42,883 nucleotides of DNA from Sedimentisphaerales bacterium. Lineage in GTDB: Bacteria; Planctomycetota; Phycisphaerae; Sedimentisphaerales; SM23-30. The position numbers were made by a program, and so were the translations under genes. Shown piece after piece: positions 1 to 9,400 of the stretch; positions within the stretch are counted from its first letter, which is position 1, and each line of letters begins with the position of its first letter. Location: positions 1 through 42,883 of the forward strand of contig JANQJS010000052.1 of NCBI GenBank assembly GCA_028281535.1, written 5' to 3'. The notes under the pieces were generated by a model. The model worked only from the letters and a program-made list of their open reading frames with translations, was not told where the DNA came from and did no database searches.

Positions 1-3000
1 AGTTAGTATCTTCATGTGCCAGGAAGCTATCAAAAGGACCGGTACCCACGTTCACTGTTTGAGCTGAACCGCCATCAATGGAGATACTAAAGCTCTGAGA
101 GACATCACCGGTACGCCAAACATAAATTCGTATGCCACTGCCATTGATAGAGAATGAAGCGGAACCAGAGGAAAGTGTATAATGGGCATCATTTTGGAAT
201 GCACCTGATGCAGATACATTTGTCATACCAGAATAAGCAATACCACTATCGGTATTGTTTACTTGAGCACCCCAAGCACCACCGCCACCGCTTTGTGTGG
301 TTGACGAAGCATTGGCGGATGCAGTACCAGCATTACCGGTTGCATCACGAGCACGAACGTTATAGGTATACTGCGTACTTGGTGCCAGGCCATTATCCAC
401 ATAGGTCGTCGATAACTGCCAGTTACTGTCAGTTGCACCACTGCCGCCGGTCGTTTCTGTAAAGAGATATTCTACCGGTGAATTCGCTGACGTGGCTGTT
501 GTGGCCGTCATCGTAATACTGCTGCAACTGGTCGCTGTAGGAGCTGATGCAAACGTCATAGGACTTGGCGAAGGAGGTGGTGTACCACCGTTGACTGCAA
601 TGGTTCCAAACATTTGAAATGGAACTCCGCTACCATGAATATGACAATGATAATTATATTGATCATGGCCAGCATCACCAGTGGAGCTATCCAGGAAGGC
701 CTGGTCAAACGTAGCCGTGTAAGTAAATCCACTTGGATTCGTTACGAGCGGATCAGCACTGGAGCTGAAAGCAATCTGAGATGGATTGCTATCCAGGTAG
801 TTATGTGCTCCAGACAAACCGGACCAAACATTATGGCCAGGGCCCAGGAAGGTCCATTCAATAGTATCACCCACATTAATGGTGACATTACCATTTACAA
901 AGAAATTGCCAGGACCAACTGAAATATCAACAAAACCATCTTCAGGTGCTGTCGTTGCTGATGCAGAACCAGAGTAACTACCAATATTACCCAGGCCATC
1001 ACGAGCACGAACACGATAGGTGTACTGCGTACCACCCTGTAAGCCATAATCATAGTAGATGTTACTTTGCTGCCAACCACTATCGTTTGCACCCGGATTC
1101 GCCGTTGTTTCATCAAATTCATATTCAATTGGATTACTTCCCTCTGCATCAGTTGCTATGGTCGCCGTCATGTGAATTACGGTATCACCAACCGCAACAG
1201 GAAGTGCAGCAAAGGTCATTGGATTTGGCGTCGGTGGATTGGTATCTGGCCCTGAAGTAGTGGTTGTACATAGCGTAGAAGAATAGCCGGTTGTGTTACC
1301 TTGTGAGTCACGAGCACGAACACGATAACAGTATTGCGTTGATGCATTTAGGCCTGAGTCGCTATAGTTAACACTGAATTGCCATCCGCTATCAGTACCG
1401 CCACCATTTCCAGTCGTTTCATCAAAATCATATTCAACCGGATTACTGCCTTCGGCATCGGTTGATACGGTTGACGAAACGGTTAAAGAAACATCCAGGA
1501 CATTGCTGAAACCTGAGATCGAAGGTTGACTTGGTGGATTGCTATCTGGTGGTGGTGCACTGCCATCGATTTTAATCCATTGAGCGATCGATGGGACTTT
1601 GGTACCTGAGTTATCTGAGAAGATAACCAGATAATAATATCCTGGTGGCATCAACGTTGGATTCGAAGGAACAGTCACCGTTAAAGATGAACCATTATCC
1701 GTTACCGCAATATGCCCATCAGACTGGGTCACCCCCACCATATTATAGGTAAAACTATGTGTGGCTGATCCTGGGCGCCGTAATAGGACATCGACAATGG
1801 TATTACTGGAAGAATAGCCCACATTAATCACTTCACCATAACCGGCTTGTGCGGGTGATGAGGTAATCGTCGGACGAGCACCCGCAGAAAGATAATCAGG
1901 TGAATAATATTGGGAGATATCAGATTCACCAAAGTCACCAGCACCACCTGTGCCTATACCCCCGGAGATAACTACGCGACCGTCTGGCAAGAGAATACCA
2001 CCAGTATGATAACCACGGTCAATGGCCATGTTAGGTGTACTCGTCCAGTTATTTGTACCAGGATCATATACTTCTGCCTGGCTCATATGACCATAAACCA
2101 GCACTCGCCCATCCATCAGCAAGGTAGCCAAACAGTTGGAACGCCCACTGTTCATATTTGCAGCAGCCGACCAGCTTGGACTGGGTGCGGTAGGGTCCAT
2201 AATAGAAACCGTGTTTGATCGAACTTCTGTCTCGTCAATTCGATCACCACCGGCGGCCATGACACGACCATCATGTAATAGGACATACATCGCCTGCAAA
2301 CGACCGGCGGGTTCACCACCCCCTGCTGCAGGTGTAAATGGATCAACGGGACCTAAGCTTAATGTACTGGTATTCGTGTCGGTATTAATTTCATAAAAGT
2401 AAGATTGCGCGGCAGGCCCTGGATGTAAGATTTTAAAAATATTTGGATTTGGATTATTGGTCGGCACCATAATGACACGAGGATAGGCATTACCCGCATC
2501 CTGATATCCCAGGACATTACCGCCACCATTTAAATATACAGAGGTGTTCGTCGCTGGATCAAAGACTTCTGCGGATAATAAATTAGGTTCACCACCCCCT
2601 GGATTAACACCACCAAATGTCACCACTTTACCATTACCTAAAATGATCGTAGAGGGATACCAACGTATATCTGTGGCTTGGGTGTTATCAACAAGCGGAA
2701 ATGACCCCGTGGCAGGATCATATCGCCTGATGTCACCGTTGGCAGCACCATCAACCCAAAGAAATGACCCATCCGCTAATAGCGTATGACCCGCACAAAA
2801 ATGGTCGTTAGGTGTGCTGCCTGTCGTTCCTTGCAAGGGATTTAAGGGATCAAAGATACGATAGACGTGTGGCCCGGAACCTCGTTGGCCCAAAACAAAC
2901 ACTTGATCGGTATGCAACGAAGCCATATGGATACCTTCGACACCACCTGTGCCGACCAGCGCCGACCAGGAACCTTGTGCAAAAAGATTCGTAGCCGGAA

Positions 3001-3061
3001 GGCCTAATAAACATACCATTGATAAATATACATAGAGAATAAAACTTCTTTTGTTTTTCAT
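1..3061 (-). CDS. Secreted copper radical oxidase with Fn3-like and cupredoxin domains (partial, runs off left edge)
   Basis: The frame is open for 1020 codons from an ATG at 3061 to the window edge with no stop, so the C-terminus is missing. A signal peptide (about 1-29, ending LFAQG) leads into a kelch-type galactose/glyoxal-oxidase domain and an E-set domain (about 395-497). The radical-copper residues are all visible: Cys89 (HFCAG), Tyr135 (RWYPS), Tyr351-His352 (RGYHTGG) and His435 (THSFTYN). Then come fibronectin-III-like domains (about 510-600, 610-705 and 830-925) and, at about 711-825, a cupredoxin-like domain with candidate type-1 copper ligands His743, Cys806, His809 and Met817. 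The family oxidises alcohols or aldehydes and makes H2O2; the substrate here is unknown. The start is supported by GGAAG 9 nt upstream; an in-frame ATG at 3067 lies too close to that site. It follows the sigma/FecR pair at 3298-5582 and is homologous to the gene at 6435-10061. Confidence 0.88.
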   Translation of the reverse strand, partial: MKNKRSFILYVYLSMVCLLGLPATNLFAQGSWSALVGTGGVEGIHMASLHTDQVFVLGQRGSGPHVYRIFDPLNPLQGTTGSTPNDHFCAGHTLLADGSFLWVDGAANGDIRRYDPATGSFPLVDNTQATDIRWYPSTIILGNGKVVTFGGVNPGGGEPNLLSAEVFDPATNTSVYLNGGGNVLGYQDAGNAYPRVIMVPTNNPNPNIFKILHPGPAAQSYFYEINTDTNTSTLSLGPVDPFTPAAGGGEPAGRLQAMYVLLHDGRVMAAGGDRIDETEVRSNTVSIMDPTAPSPSWSAAANMNSGRSNCLATLLMDGRVLVYGHMSQAEVYDPGTNNWTSTPNMAIDRGYHTGGILLPDGRVVISGGIGTGGAGDFGESDISQYYSPDYLSAGARPTITSSPAQAGYGEVINVGYSSSNTIVDVLLRRPGSATHSFTYNMVGVTQSDGHIAVTDNGSSLTVTVPSNPTLMPPGYYYLVIFSDNSGTKVPSIAQWIKIDGSAPPPDSNPPSQPSISGFSNVLDVSLTVSSTVSTDAEGSNPVEYDFDETTGNGGGTDSGWQFSVNYSDSGLNASTQYCYRVRARDSQGNTTGYSSTLCTTTTSGPDTNPPTPNPMTFAALPVAVGDTVIHMTATIATDAEGSNPIEYEFDETTANPGANDSGWQQSNIYYDYGLQGGTQYTYRVRARDGLGNIGSYSGSASATTAPEDGFVDISVGPGNFFVNGNVTINVGDTIEWTFLGPGHNVWSGLSGAHNYLDSNPSQIAFSSSADPLVTNPSGFTYTATFDQAFLDSSTGDAGHDQYNYHCHIHGSGVPFQMFGTIAVNGGTPPPSPSPMTFASAPTATSCSSITMTATTATSANSPVEYLFTETTGGSGATDSNWQLSTTYVDNGLAPSTQYTYNVRARDATGNAGTASANASSTTQSGGGGAWGAQVNNTDSGIAYSGMTNVSASGAFQNDAHYTLSSGSASFSINGSGIRIYVWRTGDVSQSFSISIDGGSAQTVNVGTGPFDSFLAHEDTN

Positions 3062-3103
3062 ACTCATTAACTTCCTTTCTAAAAATTCTTACCTTAAACT
3101 TAA

Positions 3104-3124
3104 AATACTCCACACACACACAAG
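3104..3124 (-). promoter_or_regulatory. TG-repeat leader element upstream of oxidase copy 1
   Basis: Read on the minus strand, the leader has a TG dinucleotide tract followed directly by GGAGTATT, then an AGAAAGGAAGT Shine-Dalgarno element (3069-3080) before the start at 3061. The same blocks in the same order precede the second oxidase (10070-10120), with a 10-nt insertion between tract and GGAGTATT. Intergenic sequence is otherwise dissimilar, so this is probably a retained control element. Whether it acts in transcription or translation cannot be told from sequence. Confidence 0.45.
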
Positions 3125-3215
3125 TTTTTCTATACAGACAAAGGATCTCCACGGCCTTCGAATGTTTCGAATGCTTGTAAATAAAACAAGAATTAACATT
3201 GGAATGAAAACAACA

Positions 3216-3236
3216 TGAGATGCAAAAAACATCTCA
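3216..3236 (-). terminator. Weak hairpin between fecR1 and oxidase 1
   Basis: A perfect 7-bp stem (TGAGATG/CATCTCA) closes an A-rich 7-nt loop, and on the minus strand it is followed by TGTTGTTTTC. It lies about 60 nt past the fecR1 stop and before the oxidase start. It could be a weak terminator or attenuator separating the regulatory genes from the oxidase gene. Confidence 0.3.
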
Positions 3237-3297
3237 AATCATTTTACTCATCGTGACAAGCTGAAAAGATTAATACGGCTCAATGTTTTACATGGAC

Positions 3298-5034
3298 TCA
3301 ATTATTGTTTTTGTTCATCACTAACGAATCATGCTTATATATATTTTCTATTTCATCAGGTGGCAAAACATAATCAAAGAATGCCACCTCATCAATATAT
3401 CCATCAAAGATCCCACGCGTCGCTTCATCAACAATGTTAGAATTATATCCCAAACAAATATCTTCCCAACCAAACAAGGGGCAATCTGCACCTTTATTAA
3501 TTGTCTTATCGTGCTTACCATTAACATAAAGAGAGATATCACCATCCTCTTTTTTGGTGACAACAATACACGCCCATTGATTAGGAGTAATATCTGACTT
3601 ACTAATAATATAATCTACATCCTTCTGTCTATCACATGTCGTAGCTGAGTCAAATACGATCGCTTGATTTTCCAGGTACAAGGCAACAACAGGATATCCT
3701 GTTTCATTAAAAGTCGCCGAATACAATAATGGAGAAATGTCCGTTTGTTTTTTACTTTGTTTCACCCACAACATCACAGAGAAAGCTTCTCTTTTCTCTT
3801 TACGTTGAAAAACATCTAAAATCACATGTTGACTTTCGGAATTTAATTCTAATGCATAATTCGTTTGATCCTTATACAGCTTCGCCCCCATCGAAACAAC
3901 CCTAGGTCCCTCATTCATTCTGATGAAACCTTCCATCGATTCTAATGATGGCTCGAAAGGAAAATAATGTTCAGGATTTAATGACTGAATATACTGCTGA
4001 TATGCACTTATTGAAGCCACCTGACTATCATTCCACTGCTTATTCAATCGGTTTGAGAAATAGGCTTGGTTACCAGGAACATCAATAACGGTTAAATCTC
4101 CATCCATTTTTTTCAGCTGCTTGCCTTGCCCCTGTTTAATCATGGTAAAATCTTTATGGTCCAAATGGTTCTGCCCTATGCCCACAGAACCTTTAAAGAC
4201 TTGGACCAATACACTGGCGTCTGAATCAACTTCGATACCAAATTCGGTACCAAAATCTACAACGGTAGAAATAGGGGTCACGACAGTAAATCCTTTCGCT
4301 CTCTCTGGAACTTGCGCCGTTAATTTCCCATGATCAAGATAGGCCCCATTAGCCGACTCAAATGTAATTCGGGATGGCCCTTCGAGTATGATCTTTGCCC
4401 CATCATTAAACTTGATTTCTGCCAAACCACCTTTCAAATAATATTCTTTAGACTGCAATTGTGTTTGAGGTTCAACACTCCATTGAGCTTGATATGTATT
4501 AATTATTTCAGCAACGACTGGGCTAGACACAGTGGTACGGTGTAACCACAGACCTATTCCGACCATACAACAAGCCGCTATTGCGAGCCAAATTGGTTTG
4601 GTTTTCTTACGAGTCAAGATTTCACTACTACTACTGCTACTACGAATCTTACCTTTTACATAAACCGGTTTATCTTGACCATGAAGAAAATCGGCAAGTT
4701 CCTTTTCTGCCTGATTTTGAATTTTTTGCTTGGTTTTTTCTTGTTCAAGCATCTCCTGTACATGTCGCAGCTGTTCGTCTTGCTCAAGCACTTCTCGAAA
4801 AAATATATCTGCATCTATCGAAGATTCATCATTATCTTGTGAAAGAATTTGTTCTGTTATCGCAATATTTCGCAAAACAGAATGATTACTTAAAATATCA
4901 ACATATAAATTCATTGCCTGAGGATCTTGAGACAAGAGAGTCTCCAATTGCCTGGCTCTTTCTGGCAATAACGTTCCATACAATGATTCATGGATCATCA
5001 TACAAATATCGTTTTCATCAAAGGAATGTTTCAT
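3298..5034 (-). CDS. FecR-type anti-sigma factor with C-terminal LamG domain (copy 1)
   Basis: A 578-residue membrane regulator. The cytoplasmic N-terminus (1-146) resembles the anti-sigma region of planctomycete FecR proteins and has a charged coiled-coil stretch (about 85-118). One membrane segment follows (about 147-164, PIWLAIAACCMVGIGLWL), then an extracytoplasmic FecR domain (about 170-300, containing LEGPSRITFES and VVDFGTEFGIEV) and a LamG/concanavalin-like domain (about 390-560, ending with GYIDEVAFFDYVLPPDEI). FecR proteins hold or activate their partner ECF sigma factor; LamG folds often bind glycans, so a surface glycan or product could be the signal (inference). Its ATG shares one base with the sigma stop (TAATG), implying translational coupling. 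An upstream in-frame ATG at 5073 would overlap the sigma gene by 40 nt and is less likely. Confidence 0.86.
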   Translation of the reverse strand: MKHSFDENDICMMIHESLYGTLLPERARQLETLLSQDPQAMNLYVDILSNHSVLRNIAITEQILSQDNDESSIDADIFFREVLEQDEQLRHVQEMLEQEKTKQKIQNQAEKELADFLHGQDKPVYVKGKIRSSSSSSEILTRKKTKPIWLAIAACCMVGIGLWLHRTTVSSPVVAEIINTYQAQWSVEPQTQLQSKEYYLKGGLAEIKFNDGAKIILEGPSRITFESANGAYLDHGKLTAQVPERAKGFTVVTPISTVVDFGTEFGIEVDSDASVLVQVFKGSVGIGQNHLDHKDFTMIKQGQGKQLKKMDGDLTVIDVPGNQAYFSNRLNKQWNDSQVASISAYQQYIQSLNPEHYFPFEPSLESMEGFIRMNEGPRVVSMGAKLYKDQTNYALELNSESQHVILDVFQRKEKREAFSVMLWVKQSKKQTDISPLLYSATFNETGYPVVALYLENQAIVFDSATTCDRQKDVDYIISKSDITPNQWACIVVTKKEDGDISLYVNGKHDKTINKGADCPLFGWEDICLGYNSNIVDEATRGIFDGYIDEVAFFDYVLPPDEIENIYKHDSLVMNKNNN

Positions 5035-5582
5035 TACGATTTTTCCAGCACAGACATGGTTCGATTCACACACTCTCTTAGATTCAGATGTATTCTCGTA
5101 AAAACCTTATATAAGCCATGAATAGGTCGATTCACTTTTTTAGCAATTTCTTTAATGTTATCATTCAAATCATATCGTATTCGCAACAGGTTCTGATCAT
5201 TAGGTGAGAGTTTTTTAATGCATGATTTCAACGCCATGCTTTTTTGCTCAATCATCGTCATATGTGACTTTTGACACTTTTGATACTCTGTTAACATTGA
5301 CTCATTGAAAATAATCTTTGATTTTGATTGGGTTTGTCTGAATTTAATCACTTTTCGCCTAGCAATCTCAAGCCCCCAAGCTAGAAAATTCGTATCCGGG
5401 TCAAATTCATCGAAACGACGGCATATCACCAATAACGTTTCCTGAAAAAGGTCCTCAGCATCATTAAAATTCGGGACTAACGCCAAAACATACCCATAAA
5501 TACGTCGATGATATTTTGATAACATACAAGCCAGCAATTCAGTTTGCTGCAATTCGGGACTATTAGAAATATTCTTTTTCAT
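5034..5582 (-). CDS. ECF RNA polymerase sigma factor (copy 1)
   Basis: A 182-residue protein with only the two core ECF regions. Region 2 spans about 24-82 (YHRRIYGYVLALVPNFNDAE, then DLFQETLLVICRRF and FLAWGLEIARRKV). Region 4 spans about 122-175 (LSPNDQNLLRIRYDLND with a helix-turn-helix of the EIAKKVNR type). This is the planctomycete/verrucomicrobial type that occurs with FecR/LamG partners. It is the first gene of a coupled pair with the FecR gene, and the oxidase gene follows 237 nt beyond. An AGGA element lies about 8 nt before the ATG. It probably controls its own module, but no promoter with the proof of a repeated -35/-10 pair could be recognised. Confidence 0.87.
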   Translation of the reverse strand: MKKNISNSPELQQTELLACMLSKYHRRIYGYVLALVPNFNDAEDLFQETLLVICRRFDEFDPDTNFLAWGLEIARRKVIKFRQTQSKSKIIFNESMLTEYQKCQKSHMTMIEQKSMALKSCIKKLSPNDQNLLRIRYDLNDNIKEIAKKVNRPIHGLYKVFTRIHLNLRECVNRTMSVLEKS

Positions 5583-5824
5583 GAAACAATCCTAGTTCGA
5601 TGATCAAATTCAATAGAACTAATACCTCTACTGCATCATTTTAGAGGGTCTTTTTTAAAAAAGTTGCCATAAAAATCACCACAGCCTCTAACTCCCTTTA
5701 CCCCATACTTTTAAATCGTCTTTTCTTTTATCTTATCCCTATTATTTTTGAATATATCTTCATATGTCTTAAATAGGATATCTCTTCCTGTAGATCGTCC
5801 TATAACTTTGTAGGAGGAGCGCAT

Positions 5825-5855
5825 AAAAAAGCGTGGTAGTGTGCGGCTACCACGC
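5825..5855 (-). terminator. Intrinsic terminator-like hairpin
   Basis: On the minus strand GCGTGGTAG pairs perfectly with CTACCACGC around a 7-nt loop, and six T residues follow directly (5825-5830). This is a textbook Rho-independent terminator. It is almost 600 nt past the oxidase 2 stop, so it either ends a long 3' tail of that transcript or ends a small RNA made from the spacer. Confidence 0.6.
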
Positions 5856-6359
5856 TGTGAAGGGTAGTATCTGTAAATTAGATACTTTGGTGTCATTTTT
5901 CAATCAACAAGATTCCACCAAATATCAAGATCTTTCGTATCGAATCGGCTATATGTTTATCTGCTTACCGATATCATTAAACACATAGCGGCCCATACAA
6001 AATGATTTCTATTTGACTCCTTTGTCTTAGAATTAAGAGAAAAAACAGGCTGAATCAAATGTTGTCCAAGAAGTTTTATCAATGAAGAATGCAGCTATTG
6101 ATTTCTAAACGAAAACATAAACATTCTCGTACCCCATATAATCTCAGTTCTGTAAAATTGCTATATAGCTCGCATGAACACCTATTCCAGTCAACGCGAA
6201 CCCTCTATCAGATTTAGTCATTGATGATTGCTATTGGAATAGTCCAATAAATAAAACAAAACGTTAAGGTTAATAATTGCTCTGCCAGGAAAAACTAGTA
6301 TGAATCCCAGCAGAGCACAAAAACATTCTTAGTTAAACTCTTTATTTTTAAACTAAAGA

Positions 6360-6395
6360 TTAGGTATGGTCCCGAAGATTCAGGACCTTACCTAA
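6360..6395 (-). terminator. Stem-loop just downstream of oxidase 2
   Basis: A 13-position stem with one mismatch (arms 6360-6372 and 6383-6395, core GGTCC/GGACC) closes a 10-nt loop about 40 nt after the oxidase 2 stop codon. The following minus-strand sequence is T- and A-rich (ATCTTTAGTTTAAAAAT) but has no uninterrupted T run. It could be a terminator or a 3' end stabiliser. Confidence 0.42.
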
Positions 6396-6434
6396 CCTAA
6401 AAGTGTGAATCTTTAAGTGCTTAAGTAACGATTC

Positions 6435-9400
6435 CTAATTAGTTTTCGTTACACGTACATTATCAACAACCGTCCAGGTTTCGCCGCCAGATGCTGAATT
6501 CTGGAAACGCACACCTAACGCTTGGCCAATTGCAGAATTACCTGCAGCCACTGTTACGTTGAGTGTATATGTTGAAAATCCACCACTCACTGCAAATGCC
6601 CCATTGCCACCAGTCAGGGTCGTACCAGTACTACCATTGAACAATTGAACTTGCAGCGTTCCTGACTCTTGAGCATCAATCTGCACCTGGTAGGTTCCTG
6701 CAGCAATCGTATGACTCGTGGTTTGGGTTACAAACCCAGCAGCATTTCCGATGTATGCAGTCCATGTTCCATTGGTACCACCATCATTACTACTAAGACC
6801 TGAATCGGTTGATGGAGAGAGACTCCAACCAGGAATGTTCGCCCAATTACTCACTTCACTACCAGAACCTGGCAGTTCAAAACTAAAGTTGGTAATCGTA
6901 ATGGGGCCAGTACCACCACCGCCTGCAGGTCCGGTTGAGACCACGATAGAAACATTGCTACCACACGCAACAGATGCGCCACCACTCGGTGTTTGGCTAA
7001 TCACGCTACCTGTTGGAACCGTTGAACTACTTGCCGTAGATGATGATGAGGTAAAACCGGCTGAAGTAATCGCGGATTCCGCGGAAGCTTGCGTTTGACC
7101 GACAATACCTGGTACGCTGCATGAGGCAGGTCCGGTCGAGACGACGACAGAAACACTACTACCACATGCAACAGATGCGCCACTGCTTGGTGTTTGACTA
7201 ATCACGTTACCCGATGGAACCGTTGAACTACTTGCCGTAGATGACGATGAGGCAAAACCAGCTCCAGTGATCGCTGATTCCGCAGAGGCTTGCGTTTGGC
7301 CCACAACACCTGGTACGCTGCATAATGATGGTCCACCGCCGCCACCGGCAACAATATTAAATCGGACTTCAGATAACTGATTGGCAAATGCATCACCATG
7401 ATTACTGTTAACGGTAATCACAACATAGCGAACACAAACACCACCAAAATCGGCTTCCTGTGTACCTGCGTAAGCAGCACCACCTGCAGCAATCGCGAAG
7501 TTTTTCGACGTTAAGTTGGTCCAAATCGTGCCATCGGTGGAGTAATCAATATGAACACTGTTTAATCCCCGTGTTGGGAATTCATTACCATTCCAAACAT
7601 GCATTGTTCCGAGTGTATAGAGATGACCTAAGTCATACTGAATCCAGTTACCTGGTCCACGCAAGAAACTTGGGTTCGCTACAGCTGGATTACCTGCATC
7701 ACCATTGGTGGTCCAAGTTGCTTCCCAGGCAGTACTATGCGTCGTACCAGACAAACCAGATCCATTCACGGTCTGCGTTCCATTGGCAGCCCCATCGTTA
7801 CTACTGGTTGTAACAACAACACCTGACGCTTGACCGGCACCGACATAATCAGAATAAGGCTGGCCACTGCCACAACCGCCACCACCTCCAGATCCAGTCG
7901 AGACAACAAGCGAAAGATTGCTGCTATTACATGGGACTGCTCCACTGGCTGGTGATTGGCTAAGTACAGTACCCATTGGAGCTGCATCAGCTTGAGAAGT
8001 GATCAGTACACTTGAGGTGAAACCGGCAAGTGCGAACTGGTCGATCGCGGCCTGCTCTAATAGACCTACAACATTTGGTATGTTACATGATGATGATCCG
8101 GCCGAGACGATGACAGAAACATTGCTACCACAGGTAACAGATGCACCACCGCTTGGTGTTTGACTAATCACGTTACCCGATGGAACCGTTGAGCTACTTG
8201 CGGTAGATATAACTGCGGCTAAACCGGCTGAAGTAATCGCTGATTCTGCAGAAGCTTGTGTTTGGCCGACAACACCTGGTACGCTGCATAAAGCAGCACC
8301 GGTTGAAACGACGATCGAAACATTACTACCACACGTAGCAGATGCGCCACCGCTTGGTGTTTGACTAATCACGTTACCCGATGGAATCGTTGAACTACTT
8401 GCAGTAGATGAAGATGAGCTAAAACCAGCTCCAGTGATCGCTGATTCCGCAGAGGCTTGTGTTTGGCCGACAACACCTGGTACAGTACATGGTGCAGGTG
8501 CATTACCTGATACATGAATCCATTTACCCACAGATGGAATGCGGCTACCCACAGGACCACAGCTGATAAAGAGATAGTAATATCCTGGAGGTGCCATGTT
8601 TGGATTCGAAGGAAGCGTGACTTGAAGCGTCGAACCATTATCGGTAAAGCTACAAGGAATTGCTTTCATATTATAAGTAAAGCTGTGTGTTGATGAACCA
8701 GGACGATGTAAGTGAACTTGCGTAATCGGACCTTCCGCTGAAATATAGGGAACCGAAATAGTCGTTCCACGAGCTGCAGCTGGTAGCGTCGTACCAGTAA
8801 TGTTAATTGTAGGACGAGCTATACGTGCTGAACCGGCGAGCTGGTCATTGGTCACATAATCTGGTGAGTAAACCTGTACTTCATTGGTTTCACCATAACC
8901 ACCGGCACCACCATTTGCACCACCAGAAACACAAACTCTACCATCACGCATCAAAACACCCGTTGAATGATAACCACGGTTAAGTGACATAAATTCACCT
9001 AGTCTCCAAGCAACTGAGGTAGGATTATAAATTTCGACTTGCGTACCAGATCCATATACGACGACTTCTTCGTTAGGTAATAAGGTCGATAGGAAATATG
9101 AACGCTGATAACCACCTGACTGATTAGGAGCTATCATATTAGGAAGTGTTTGCCAACTTGGCGAAGAGGCTTCCGGATCAATTGCAGTCACAACAGGGTT
9201 AGTCCCATCTGCGGCTCCCAAGGTAAATCCTCCCATTGCCATGACACGGCCGTCAAATAAACGGCAATAGGTTGCTTGCAGGCGACCAGTACCACCACCA
9301 GCATTAGATCCAGGATCAGACGGAGGCGAAGTAGGATCTAGTGTTCCAGTATTAGTACCTGTATCGATGGTATAAAATTGTGCAGCATTAGGTCCCGCTT

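Larger units (their letters stand above)
5583..6434. other. Gene-free 852-bp spacer between the two modules
   Basis: No convincing gene is visible on either strand: frames are short, start codons lack ribosome binding sites, and no conserved motif appears. The right end holds a stem-loop just past the oxidase 2 stop (6360-6395). A strong minus-strand terminator-like hairpin sits at 5831-5855. The left 130 bp must contain the control region of the sigma 1 gene, including an inverted CCTCTA/TAGAGG pair at 5625-5647 that could be an operator or a weak hairpin. Confidence 0.6.

Noticed and set aside
154..1260. Plus- and minus-strand open frames inside the oxidase 1 coding region (for example 154-462 and 946-1260)
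   Set aside because: The minus-strand oxidase frame is open without interruption from 3061 to 1 and contains recognisable domains; the others are shadow frames with low-complexity residues.
4581..5081. A 166-codon plus-strand open frame opposite fecR1
   Set aside because: It is antisense to a clearly real FecR/LamG gene and rich in Tyr, His and Phe, as expected of a shadow frame.
5711..5896. A 61-codon minus-strand open frame
   Set aside because: It runs straight through the strong terminator hairpin at 5825-5855, lacks a ribosome binding site and shows no recognisable sequence.
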